The position numbers and the translations under genes were made by a program. A stretch of DNA of 64,000 bases from Neptuniibacter sp. CAU 1671 (lineage in GTDB: Bacteria; Pseudomonadota; Gammaproteobacteria; Pseudomonadales; Balneatricaceae), in assembly GCF_029222905.1 (NCBI RefSeq), contig NZ_JARHUE010000004.1:34333-98332 (forward strand), read 5' to 3'. Of the stretch, positions 26,760 through 36,400 are shown in pieces; position 1 is the first letter of the stretch, and every line of letters begins with the position of its first letter. Under the pieces are notes generated by a model. The model was not told where the DNA came from and made no database searches. It saw nothing but the letters and a program-made list of their open reading frames with translations.

Positions 26760-28943
26760 ATGTTCAGTGCAAGCTCGGTAATTCTGATTGTCGCCCTCTA
26801 TATGGGCATTTTGTTTCTGATTGCCCAACGGGTTGAAAAACGCATCAGCCTGCGCGGCGCCCCAAGCCAGGGTTCACAAGCCCTGATGTATGGCCTTTCA
26901 CTTGCCGTATACCATACATCATGGACCTTTTACGGCAGTGTGGGTTTCGCTGCAACCTCAGGTCTGCTGTTTTTGGGCATCTATGGCGGGGCTATTCTCG
27001 GCATTATGCTCTGGGGTGTGACACTGAAACGGATGGTGTATGCCAAAACCACATTCCGTATTACCAGCATTGCTGACTTTATCTCAACCCGCTACAACCG
27101 CTCGCAGAAAATCGCCGCTCTGGTCACCCTGATCTGCCTGCTCGGCATTGCACCCTATATTTCCCTGCAATTAAAAGCAGTTATCAGTTCGGTTGATCTG
27201 ATTACTCACAGCACAAACCGGTCGTTGGAAAATGAGATGACCGGCATGCTGGTAGCGCTGTTTATGGCCATCTTCACCATCGCCTTTGGTGTCAGGCGCA
27301 TTGATCCCACTGAACGACACCCCGGAGTGATGGCCGTATTGGTGGCTGAGTGTCTGGTTAAACTGATCGCTTTTATGATGGTGGGCTGGTTTGCCACCTA
27401 CCATCTGTTTGATGGTTTCGGCGATATTTTCAGTCGGCTGGAAGACCGTGGCCTGTCTCATGTATACAGTTTCAATGCCGTTGAAAACAGTGGATATATG
27501 TGGGTAACACTGTTGCTGCTGAGTTTTGCCGCTATACAGAATCTGCCCAGGCAGTTCCATGTTGCCGTGGTGGAAAACTCTAATCCCAAGCATGTCAGAA
27601 CAGCCATGTGGATATTGCCGCTCTACATGATCCTGATGAACCTGTTTGTAGTTCCGATTGCTGCCGCAGGACTGTTACAAGGGCTCCCCATCACCTCAGC
27701 GGATTATTTTGTCCTGCTGCTGCCTCAGCAGTCAGGTGAGCAGTTTCTCACCCTGCTGGCCTTTATTGGTGGTTTTTCTGCTGCAACCGGCATGATCATT
27801 ATCACCACCATGACCCTCTCAACCATGGCATCCAACCATCTGGTGATGCCGTTAATTGATTCCGTTAAGGGCCTCAGGTTTATGCACCGCTATCTGCTGC
27901 AGATTCGCTGGGGGCTGGTCCTCGCAATTCTGTTTGGCAGCCTCTGGTTTGCAGAAGCGTTTTCAGATTCCTACATTCTGGTGGCGATTGGTCTGATCTC
28001 CTTTGTTGCAGTGCTGCAGTTCACCCCCGCCCTGTTTGGTGGCTTGTTCTGGAAACGCGGCAACAGTGCCGGTGCACTGATGGGTCTGATGGCAGGGTTC
28101 ATTGTCTGGAGTTATACCCTGCTGCTGCCCGCGTTTATCCAGCATGGCTGGTTTGATCAGACCCTGCTCACGCAGGGTCCCTGGCAGATTGACGCGCTCA
28201 GGCCAGAAGCATTGTTTGGTATTGAAGGGCTACACCCGATAACCCACGCCGTGTTGTGGTCGATGGTGTTCAACCTGGGCTGTTATCTGGTCGGCTCTCT
28301 GCTGTACTCACCTAACAAAGCCGAACGCACCCTGACCTGCGAATTTATGGCTGCCATGCGAGTTTTGGTCAATCAGCGGGCACGCCCTACCGGTCTGAAT
28401 GCCTATATTCTGCTGGAGCCTAAACTGGATGAAGCCATCCTGCTGCTGAGCGAATTCCACAGCGAGCAGAAAGCGCAGGACGAGGTGCAGCGGATTGCTG
28501 AAGATCTCCAGGTGGCGGATAAAACCCACATCAGCATCATTGAGCTGATGGAGTTCCATCGCATGCTGGAGCATATCCTGGCTGGATCAGTCGGCTCTGC
28601 CGGTGCGCATAATGCGATTGAAAAGAACATTCGCTATAACGAACGTGAGTCCGCCGACCTCAAAGCCCTGTACAGCCATATCATCAGTGAGCTGAATACC
28701 GGCTCTGCAATCGAAAAGGTGGCTGAGGATGACAGTCCAACCTCTTTCAATATCATTGAAGATCTGCAAAACCAGATCGATCGACTTGAGATTCAGGTGA
28801 AAGAACAGTCCAAAACCATTGAATCTCTGGAAGGCAAACTGGAACAACGTAACGAAGCACTGTTTAAAAGCCGCCTGGAGGTCCAGAGGGCCCAACAGGA
28901 AGTGCATGAACTGCGCATCGAGCTCAGTAAAAACCTGAATTGA
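26760..28943 (+). CDS. SLC5-STAC membrane protein with coiled-coil tail and no kinase domain
   Basis: Sodium/solute-symporter-like protein resembling the sensory half of CbrA-type histidine kinases. Residues about 3-525 form the SLC5 core, with many membrane helices and LAVYHTSWTFYGSVGFAA. Residues about 546-640 look like the STAC linker of SLC5-linked two-component proteins, including FHRMLEHILAGSVGSAGAH. In CbrA this is followed by PAS, HisKA and HATPase domains; here the protein instead ends in a charged coiled coil (about 665-727). ATG 26760 is preferred because the conserved helix begins at once; longer in-frame starts add unlike sequence. It might transport a solute, sense one and signal to a separate kinase, or both. 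Confidence 0.8.
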   Translation: MFSASSVILIVALYMGILFLIAQRVEKRISLRGAPSQGSQALMYGLSLAVYHTSWTFYGSVGFAATSGLLFLGIYGGAILGIMLWGVTLKRMVYAKTTFRITSIADFISTRYNRSQKIAALVTLICLLGIAPYISLQLKAVISSVDLITHSTNRSLENEMTGMLVALFMAIFTIAFGVRRIDPTERHPGVMAVLVAECLVKLIAFMMVGWFATYHLFDGFGDIFSRLEDRGLSHVYSFNAVENSGYMWVTLLLLSFAAIQNLPRQFHVAVVENSNPKHVRTAMWILPLYMILMNLFVVPIAAAGLLQGLPITSADYFVLLLPQQSGEQFLTLLAFIGGFSAATGMIIITTMTLSTMASNHLVMPLIDSVKGLRFMHRYLLQIRWGLVLAILFGSLWFAEAFSDSYILVAIGLISFVAVLQFTPALFGGLFWKRGNSAGALMGLMAGFIVWSYTLLLPAFIQHGWFDQTLLTQGPWQIDALRPEALFGIEGLHPITHAVLWSMVFNLGCYLVGSLLYSPNKAERTLTCEFMAAMRVLVNQRARPTGLNAYILLEPKLDEAILLLSEFHSEQKAQDEVQRIAEDLQVADKTHISIIELMEFHRMLEHILAGSVGSAGAHNAIEKNIRYNERESADLKALYSHIISELNTGSAIEKVAEDDSPTSFNIIEDLQNQIDRLEIQVKEQSKTIESLEGKLEQRNEALFKSRLEVQRAQQEVHELRIELSKNLN

Positions 28944-28950
28944 AGCCAAT

Positions 28951-28977
28951 AAAAAAGCCCCGTTCGGGGCTTTTTTT
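28951..28977. terminator. Bidirectional terminator between the SLC5-STAC gene and mscS
   Basis: GCCCCG-TT-CGGGGC stem with six A on the left and seven T on the right. It serves both convergent genes. Confidence 0.9.
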
Positions 28978-28986
28978 ATTTCAGTT

Positions 28987-29799
28987 TTATTCCGCTGGTT
29001 GTTCAGTCTTGTGTAAGTGAACATCCATTTGCGGGAATGGGATCGCAATACCTTCCTGATCAAAACGCAGTTTCACCTGTTCAGTGATATCCCAGAGGAC
29101 CGCCCAGTAATCGCCGGATTTCACCCAGGGACGAACCACGAAATTCACACTATTGTCAGCCAGCTCGGACACTGCAATCACCGGTTCAGGATCCGGCAGG
29201 ATACGTTCATCTGCAGCAATGATCTCATTCAGCACCTCTTTAGCTCGACGCAGATCGCTGTCATAGCCAATTCCAAACACCATATCTATACGACGGGTGC
29301 CTTTGCTGGAGTAGTTGATAATGACACCACTGTAGATACCACCGTTGGGCACGATCACCTGACGGTTATCGCCGGTTCGCATCTCGGTATTGAAGATATG
29401 AATCTTTTCAACAACACCAGCAACACCACCCGCTTCTACAAAATCCCCCTCCCGGAAGGGTTTGAACACAATCAGCATCACGCCGGCCGCGAAATTCTTC
29501 AGCGAGTCCTGCAATGCCAGACCTACCGCCAAGCCGGCGGCACCCACCAGAGCGATCAGAGAGGTAGTATCGACACCCAGCTGATTCAGTGACGCCACCA
29601 CAATTATCAGCAGCAACAGTATCGAACAGATGGAACTGACAAAATGGATCAGCATATCTTCCATCTTGGCTTTGCGCAGAATGCGTTCCAACAAACTAAT
29701 GAGCAACTTGGCGACCCAGCGACCCACAAAGAAAATGGCCAGCGCGAGCAGAATATTCAGTGCCCAGGGCGTCACGTATGTTGAAAAAAAGTTTTCCAT
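28987..29799 (-). CDS. mscS: Small-conductance mechanosensitive channel (MscS family)
   Basis: Pressure-release channel opened by membrane tension during osmotic downshift. The 270-residue protein has three N-terminal membrane helices. The pore-lining TM3 is glycine/alanine-rich (GAAGLAVGLALQDSLKNFAAG), followed by KPFREGDFVEAGGVAGVVEKI and the VPNGGIYSG beta domain, as in E. coli MscS (286 residues). The start at 29799 is chosen because GGAG lies 7 bases upstream and the first helix begins immediately; a longer frame would add ~60 non-conserved residues. Confidence 0.95.
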   Translation of the reverse strand: MENFFSTYVTPWALNILLALAIFFVGRWVAKLLISLLERILRKAKMEDMLIHFVSSICSILLLLIIVVASLNQLGVDTTSLIALVGAAGLAVGLALQDSLKNFAAGVMLIVFKPFREGDFVEAGGVAGVVEKIHIFNTEMRTGDNRQVIVPNGGIYSGVIINYSSKGTRRIDMVFGIGYDSDLRRAKEVLNEIIAADERILPDPEPVIAVSELADNSVNFVVRPWVKSGDYWAVLWDITEQVKLRFDQEGIAIPFPQMDVHLHKTEQPAE

Positions 29800-30023
29800 T
29801 TCATATCTCCAGTCAGTAAACAACGCACTTTGCGTAAGTATCATCCCGCTTTTGCAGCATAGCAACCCTTGCTGTCGTAAAGTTAACGTCAGTCTGGAAC
29901 CTTGAATACGCTGCCCTGTCAGCATAACGGGCAAAGATGAGTGACGACCTGCGCTGTTAAGGTCGTGGAGAACACCGTACAATAACCGCCAAATGGGCGA
30001 ACATTAACGAAATTAGTAGATCA

Positions 30024-30599
30024 ATGAAAAAATACAGCTTACTTCCACTTATACTTTTCTGTGTTTCACCCCTTGTCCTGGCACAGCCTGGCCACATTGC
30101 CGATGATGCCACGGTGTATGTGCACAATGGCCCCAGCAATCAGTACCGGATCATTACCCGTATTGCCAGCGGTACCCCGGTAGAGATTCTGGAACGCAAT
30201 AACAACACTAAATATACCCACATCCGTATGGATAATGGGCGTGATGGCTGGGTTGAAAGTGCCGCGGTTGATCCGGGCGACAGCCTTGCCGTCAGGTTGC
30301 CCAAACTCCAGCAAAGTCTGGAGCAAAGCCAGAGCACAGTGAGTCAACAGGCGGAGCAGATCGAGCAGCTGCAGTCAGAGTCCGCCACGTTGAAATCCAG
30401 CAATGAAACCCTGAGTTCAGAGGTGCAGAAACTGAACAGCCGTATCAAGGAGCTGCAGTTTCAGATTGATACCACCGATGAGACCAACCTTATGCGCTGG
30501 TTTACCTATGGCGGTCTTGTCGCATTAGGTGGCGTCTTTTTTGGTTTGATCCTGCCTTATCTGCCCCGACGCAAGAAACGTCGCGACGACTGGTTCTGA
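30024..30599 (+). CDS. TIGR04211-family SH3-domain membrane protein (YgiM-like)
   Basis: Signal peptide (about 1-20), a bacterial SH3 domain (about 25-90, with VYVHNGPSNQYRIITRIASG and GWVES), a coiled coil (about 95-155) and a C-terminal transmembrane helix followed by a positive tail (RRKKRRDD). This architecture matches the TIGR04211/YgiM family, whose role is not settled; SH3b domains often bind cell-wall peptides. The length of 191 is close to E. coli YgiM (206). It is divergent from mscS and monocistronic, with a terminator after it. The ribosome site is weak. Confidence 0.88.
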   Translation: MKKYSLLPLILFCVSPLVLAQPGHIADDATVYVHNGPSNQYRIITRIASGTPVEILERNNNTKYTHIRMDNGRDGWVESAAVDPGDSLAVRLPKLQQSLEQSQSTVSQQAEQIEQLQSESATLKSSNETLSSEVQKLNSRIKELQFQIDTTDETNLMRWFTYGGLVALGGVFFGLILPYLPRRKKRRDDWF

Positions 30600-30616
30600 G
30601 CTCATCATTCCTGCTT

Positions 30617-30647
30617 CAAAACGGCGCAAATTGCGCCGTTTTTTTAT
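30617..30647 (+). terminator. Terminator of the SH3-domain gene
   Basis: ACGGCGCAA/TTGCGCCGT perfect stem followed by seven T, about 20 bases past the stop. Confidence 0.9.
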
Positions 30648-30659
30648 CACTTATTCATC

Positions 30660-31065
30660 AGAATATGTCAGAAACATTGCACCGATCTGGCACAGCCATT
30701 CACTGCTTAAAGCACTACCTTGAAGCACAAAATGACCAAAAAACAGTCAAAAAATCCATATGTATCAAACCCATACACAGATGTATATTTTTTATACAGA
30801 TTAATAAAAAAGGCCGTCGCAGAGGGGCTTACCCGAGTTCCCCCCTGTTTTTCGACAGGGTTATCCACAAAGATTGGGGAAAAACAGCGCCAGCCTTTAC
30901 CCCCTGTGGGGTTCACCACATTTTGGCGACGCACAAAACTATTCACAATCGCCGGCACCATAACTGGGCATGGCGATTCTGGCAGCATAAAAATAACAAA
31001 TGGCCCAGATTAAAAGAGCCAATTAGTCCCGGATTGAACTTCCCTGTTTAATGGAGTTCAGAAAA
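30660..31065. other. 400-base region without an established gene; contains a DnaA-box match
   Basis: Contains an exact DnaA-box consensus TTATCCACA (30861-30869), just after the hairpin CCCTGT/ACAGGG (30843-30860). TGTGG/CCACA (30905-30920) and CTATTCACA (30939-30947) are near. Two overlapping frames are open on the plus strand: 30665-31051 and 30732-31013 (ATG, about 93 residues). Neither has a Shine-Dalgarno or a recognisable product, so I do not call a gene. Confidence 0.4.
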
Positions 31066-31078
31066 CAGGAGAGCTGCT

Positions 31079-31330
31079 ATGAAAACCATCACTATCTTTG
31101 GCCGTGAAGGCTGCGGTTATTGTCGCCGCGCTGTTGAACTCTGTGAAATCAAACATCTGCAATACCGATATATCGATATTCATAAGGAAGGGATCAGCAA
31201 AGCCGATCTGGAAAAAACCATCGGCAAACCGGTTTTAACCGTTCCTCAGGTGTTTCATGGCCAGGATCATATCGGAGGATATACCGAATTATCCGGCTTT
31301 CTCAGCCAGACACAGCACAATCGCGCTTAA
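31079..31330 (+). CDS. Glutaredoxin (GrxA-like)
   Basis: Thiol-disulfide oxidoreductase reduced by glutathione; supplies electrons to ribonucleotide reductase and other targets. The 83-residue protein has the thioredoxin fold's dithiol site CGYC (Cys12, Cys15) in FGREGCGYCRRA. It shares with E. coli Grx1 the pattern YVDI..EGI.K.DL, then GKPVLTVPQVF and HIGGYTE. Glycine replaces the usual proline within CPYC. AGGAGAG stands about 6 bases before the ATG. The 45-residue membrane peptide gene follows 71 bases later. Confidence 0.94.
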   Translation: MKTITIFGREGCGYCRRAVELCEIKHLQYRYIDIHKEGISKADLEKTIGKPVLTVPQVFHGQDHIGGYTELSGFLSQTQHNRA

Positions 31331-31401
31331 CTGGCTGGAGTGATGGCCGACAAATAGTTTATACTGAACAGACAGCCAACTTGGCAGAGGAGTGACAAAA
31401 G

Positions 31402-31539
31402 ATGCTGTTACTAAGTCTGACAATTCTAGCCGTTGTGGCACTTATACTGGGCGTAATCTATGCCACTCCCACGCGCCCCGAACCCGTGCGTATCCGAGTT
31501 GAAGAACAGCCGGTACCTCAACGCCGTCGTCGACGCTAA
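31402..31539 (+). CDS. 45-residue single-span membrane protein
   Basis: Short gene with a strong ribosome site (AGAGGAG, about 10 bases before the ATG). The product begins with a hydrophobic helix (MLLLSLTILAVVALILGVI) and ends in a proline-rich, basic tail closing with five arginines. That layout suggests an N-out single-span protein with a cytoplasmic tail that could bind a partner or acidic lipid. I do not recognise a family. It lies between the glutaredoxin gene and the convergent recD. Confidence 0.65.
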   Translation: MLLLSLTILAVVALILGVIYATPTRPEPVRIRVEEQPVPQRRRRR

Positions 31540-31582
31540 ACTAACCTACCTGTCGCCAGTGTCCTTGCACTGGCGATTTTGT

Positions 31583-33424
31583 TTATTCAGCTTGATTCCA
31601 CAGCCTGTCTGCCAAACCGCCCCAGCGGAGGACAGGTTGCGAAGTTGCCCTTTCCAATGAAACCCTGTTCGCGATCAGACTCAGCTGTTTCTTAGCCCGG
31701 GTAATACCTGTATAGAGCAGTTCCCGCGTCAGAATATCCGGCGCTTCAGCCGGAATCACCAACACCACATGATCAAATTCTGAGCCCTGACTCTTGTGCA
31801 CGGTCATCGCATACACCGTTTCATGCTCAGGTAAACGGCTGGGTAAAAATCCTGTCAGCCCCTGCGCCTGAGGAAACCAGACTTTACTGTTGCCCTCAGC
31901 ATCCGGCCAGACGACACCGATATCACCGTTATAAAGACCCAGACGCGCATCATTGCGGGTAATCATCACTGGCCGGCCACGGTACCAGAGGTGATCCCCG
32001 CGGATAACACCCCGACTGACAAGGCCCTCCCGAATACGTTGATTTAGTCCAGAGACGCCCAACGGCCCCTCGCGCAGCGCACAAAGGACCTGGAGCTGCT
32101 CTAACCGGTCCAGAAACACCTCTGGTCCAGTTGACAGATCATCACTCAGCAAATGGACATGAAACTCTATAACCCTCTCGAGCAACTGACTGAGCTGCTG
32201 CTCACCCAGTGTCGCCAGAGTCAAATCTTCAGGAGGATCTGAAATCAATTCAAGCACGCCCTCCAGATCACCCAGATTGACTGCCTGCGCCAGTCGCCCA
32301 ATACCGCTGCCGGCAGAGAAACGATAACTTTTCCACAGCAATGACAGGCAATCACGAATAAGGACGTTATTTTTCTCATCTGCCTGCAAGGCTGAGCCGG
32401 GCTCGAGGCGGCATAAGCGATTCAACAGATCAGTTTGTGCGCTGCTATACGCCAGTGTCTGCGGCCAGGCACAGATATCGCCCAGCACACTGCCCGCTTC
32501 AACTGAGGCCAGCTGATCTCGGTCACCCAATAAAATGAGACGTCCCTGGGGTGGCATCGCCTGGAGCAGGCGATACATCATGGGCAGGTCGATCATGGAT
32601 GCTTCATCCACCAGCAGCAGATCCAGCGCCAGCGGGTTGTGCCGATTGTGTTTGAACTCTATGGTACCCTGCTGCACGCCCAGCAACCGGTGCAATGTAC
32701 TGGCATCTTCAGGTATTAATGCCCGCACTTGTTCAGACAGATGCAGGGCATTTTTGGCACGGGCAATCGAGTCGCTCAACCGGGCCGCGGCCTTTCCGGT
32801 CGGTGCTGCCAGCCTGATCTGTGGACTCAGACCTGCGGCAAGCTGTTGCTGGATATATAACGCCAGAATTTTTGTAACCGTTGTAGTTTTACCGGTGCCT
32901 GGTCCACCACTGATCACCGTGAATGCATGCTGCAGCGAGAGTCCTGCTGCCACTTTCTGCCAGTCAGGTGTTTCATCACCGGCAGGAAACAACTCACCTA
33001 AACCTTTTTGCAACAGACCCATATCACATGCCAACGGCTGTGCCCGCTGCAAGATCGCCTTGCTGACCTCAACTTCATAATGCCAATAGCGATAGAGGTA
33101 GACCCGGCCCTCATCAAGTACCAGCAGCGAAGGTTGAGAACCATCACTCAGTACAACCCCATCCGGCTGCCACACCTTCTCACCCAGGGCCGACAGGGGC
33201 GCCACCAGTTCAGCAGGCCAATGAGATGACTCTTTAAGGTAGGCCAGTGGCAGGCAGACATTTCCCGCCGATAACTGATGGCTTACCAAAGCAGCCAGCG
33301 TGGGCAGGCCGTGCTGATTCCTGGCATGATCAGCTACCAAACGGGCAAATTCGAGATCCAACAGGCGGAGGTAACCCTGTCGTTGCCACTGGGTCAATAC
33401 TGCTAATTCGGTGTCCTGGCTCAT
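31583..33424 (-). CDS. recD: Exodeoxyribonuclease V subunit RecD
   Basis: Fast 5'-3' helicase motor of RecBCD, which unwinds and processes double-strand DNA ends and hands over to RecA at Chi. Walker A GGPGTGKTTTVTKIL, VDEASMID (motif II), LLGDRDQL and the C-terminal AMTVHKSQGSEFDHV and YTGITRAKKQL are intact. The length of 613 matches E. coli RecD (608). It overlaps recB by four bases (ATGA) and is last in the recC-recB-recD operon. Confidence 0.97.
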   Translation of the reverse strand: MSQDTELAVLTQWQRQGYLRLLDLEFARLVADHARNQHGLPTLAALVSHQLSAGNVCLPLAYLKESSHWPAELVAPLSALGEKVWQPDGVVLSDGSQPSLLVLDEGRVYLYRYWHYEVEVSKAILQRAQPLACDMGLLQKGLGELFPAGDETPDWQKVAAGLSLQHAFTVISGGPGTGKTTTVTKILALYIQQQLAAGLSPQIRLAAPTGKAAARLSDSIARAKNALHLSEQVRALIPEDASTLHRLLGVQQGTIEFKHNRHNPLALDLLLVDEASMIDLPMMYRLLQAMPPQGRLILLGDRDQLASVEAGSVLGDICAWPQTLAYSSAQTDLLNRLCRLEPGSALQADEKNNVLIRDCLSLLWKSYRFSAGSGIGRLAQAVNLGDLEGVLELISDPPEDLTLATLGEQQLSQLLERVIEFHVHLLSDDLSTGPEVFLDRLEQLQVLCALREGPLGVSGLNQRIREGLVSRGVIRGDHLWYRGRPVMITRNDARLGLYNGDIGVVWPDAEGNSKVWFPQAQGLTGFLPSRLPEHETVYAMTVHKSQGSEFDHVVLVIPAEAPDILTRELLYTGITRAKKQLSLIANRVSLERATSQPVLRWGGLADRLWNQAE

Positions 33425-36400
33425 GGCATCACCCCACCGCCCGCAAACAACTGGTCAAGCGCGTCCAGCAGCGCCTGCGCAGGCCTACAGGCAAATATAC
33501 CGGTGTCAGACTCAGGTTGAATGCCGCGCAAAAACATGTAATAGACCCCACCAAAATGCCGTTCATAGTCATAATCCGGCAAGCGGGTTTTCAGCAACCG
33601 ATGCAATGCCAGAGAATAAATCTGATACTGAAGATCATAGCGATGAGACAGCATCGCCTGTTCAAGTGCGGGTTGTTGATAAGCTGCGACATCCGAGCCA
33701 AGGAAGTTGGATTTATAATCCAGTACGTAATAACGACCCTGATATCGGAACATCAGATCGATAAATCCCTTTAACATGCCCTCAACCTGTTCAAACTCCA
33801 GTGCCAACCGCGACTGGGCTGACAGCGGATCATGGCTTCGGATCACCTGCTCAAGCGCGGCGGCACTGACGCCCTGTACCGGAAACATAAACTCCATCTC
33901 CACGCGACGATCAGCATCAGCCAGGTGCCCAAGGCGCAGATCCGCACCGTCCAGCGGACAGGCAAGCACGTCCTGCACCAGGCGAGAAACCACGGGTAGC
34001 CACTCAGGGCCATAGCCATTCACTTCAAGCTGTCTGGATAAAATTTCACTGTCTTTGTCTGTCTCAAAACGCTCAAAACTGATCTCTTCAAACAGCGCAT
34101 GCAAACAGGTACCGGCCTTTGCTCCTTTCGGAAAGGTGAAGATCGTATGCGCTGACTGTTGAACCGGCTCAACAGCTGCGTTTTCTCCGGAAACCTCCAG
34201 GTCAAAACCGGGCAGTTCCGGCAAAGACTGGGTATGCCTGCTCAGCGCTGAATAGCTGGTGACCCGCCAGCGATCCGGAACAGAACCCGTAAATTGACGG
34301 GCATGCAGATCAGGCTGCTTTTCCGTTGTTTGAAATGGGGCAGGCGTTTGTGCTGCTAACTGAGGTGCTACCACCCTGATACCGTTGCTATAGGTTTGCA
34401 GCGTTGCCAATGCCTGCGCCGGGTCAGGATCAACCTGCGAAAGCAAATAACCGATGGCTGTTTTATCAAGTGCCAGGGAACGGGTGCCCGGTTTTACAAT
34501 GCCGATATAACAGGCGTAGATCGAACGTGTCAGCGCCACATACAGCAGCCTGAGATCCTCTGCGAGTCGTTCCTGTTCAGCTTTTTCCATAGACTGTTCA
34601 CTGGCTGCAAGATCTAAAACCGCCCTGCCATCCGCATCATGAAAAAGGGCATCCCGACTCTTTTTGGCGCTGCTCGCAAATGGCAGGAACACCACCGGAA
34701 ACTCCAATCCCTTGGATTTATGAATTGTGATGATGGTAATGCGTTTTCGGTCACTTTCGAGTCGCAAAACCTGCTCGTCCGACTGCGACGCCGACTCCTG
34801 TTGCTGAGCATTAAACCAGCGCAGCAACGCGGTGTGGGTTTCCAGTGTAAGGCTGCGTTGCTGCAGCAACTCACTCAGGTGCAACAGATTGGTCAGACGT
34901 CGTTCGCCCAGTGGTTGGGCCAGTAATCCTGCTGCCAGATTACGCCTTTGCATCAACTGATTGAGCATCGGTAATACACCCAGCCGCTGCCAGACCTGAT
35001 GATATTCGGCGAACTCGTTCAATACAGCTTCCCAGGCCTGCTCATCACGACTGAAACGTTCCAGTGCATGCAGATCCAGCAACATCAGACTGCTGGCCAT
35101 CGCTGATCGAAGGGCAGACTCATCCTGCGGGTTAGCAACAGCATTCAGGAGCAGACTCAGATCACGTGCCTCCTGGGTCTGGAACACTGAATCCCGACCG
35201 CTCAGGTAGACACTGGGTAAATTAAGCGACTGCAACGCCTGATAGATATGGTCCGCTTCAAAACGGTCCCGCACCAGTACAGCAATATCCCCTCCTGTCA
35301 GTGGGTTTTTGCCAATGCAGGTCTCTGTAGTTAACAGCTGCAAAATCTGGCGGGCGGTCACGGTAGCCATATGCCGCTGTGATCGATCTTTACTCTGGGC
35401 ATCCCCGGCGGCGTCAAACCAGATCGTCATGGCAGGCACGACCTCACCCTCGCTCAGCAGCTGAGTGTTTTTACCGGCCGCATGTACTGGTTGGTAGGGT
35501 ATCTGATCGGCATAGATAAAGGGTGCAGGCACGTGCTGAAACAACGCATTAACCGCATCGACCATCGCATCGGTCGAACGCCAGTTGGTGGCTAGCGTGA
35601 AGGGCTGGGCCACAGCACTTTTGGCATCCATATAGGTAAAGATATCGGCACCACGAAACGCATAGATCGCCTGCTTCGGATCTCCGATCATGATCCAGGC
35701 TGCTTCCTGACGGGTGTGATACACACAGCTGAAGATGCCGTACTGCAGGGGATCGGTATCCTGAAATTCATCAATCAGGGCCACCGGATACTGTTGCCGG
35801 ATGGCGCCGGCCAAAGATGCCCCCGCCTCTGACTGCAGCGCGTTAAACAGGGAGCTCAACAGATCATCAAAGGTCAGTTGTTGTTCCCGTAGTTTTTCCT
35901 GCTGCATCCGTTGTTCCAAGTCACGCAGCACCCGGGAGAACACGACCTCTTTCAGCGGCAGCGTTTCTGTTAGCAACCGTTCAGTCAGATCAAACAGTGG
36001 ATGAGTGGGCGGCTCACCTTTTTTGGTTTTTTCCTGCAGCTGAGTTGTCGTAAACCGTAACAGCGTGTCAGGCAATTTTTTGGGCGGCTCAATCTGCTCA
36101 CTGGCGGCATAAGCGGTGATCTGCTCTATCCATTTAGGTACAGAGTCCTTTCTGTAACTGTTTTTATTCACCCCCGAAGCCATAATCAGGGGTTCAAGAT
36201 CAGCGTATCCCGCCAACCAGGCACGTTTGAATTCCTGAATCAGCTCAAGACGTTGTTCAGACAATCTGATCAGATCAGTATCGGCAAGGTCTGTCGGCGT
36301 TAACGTCAGGCCGTGGCGCCCAAGATAACCCTGCACCGGTTTAAACAGTGCATCCGGGGTTTTCCACTCATCCAGTATCCGGTCAGCAACCGGCGCGGGC

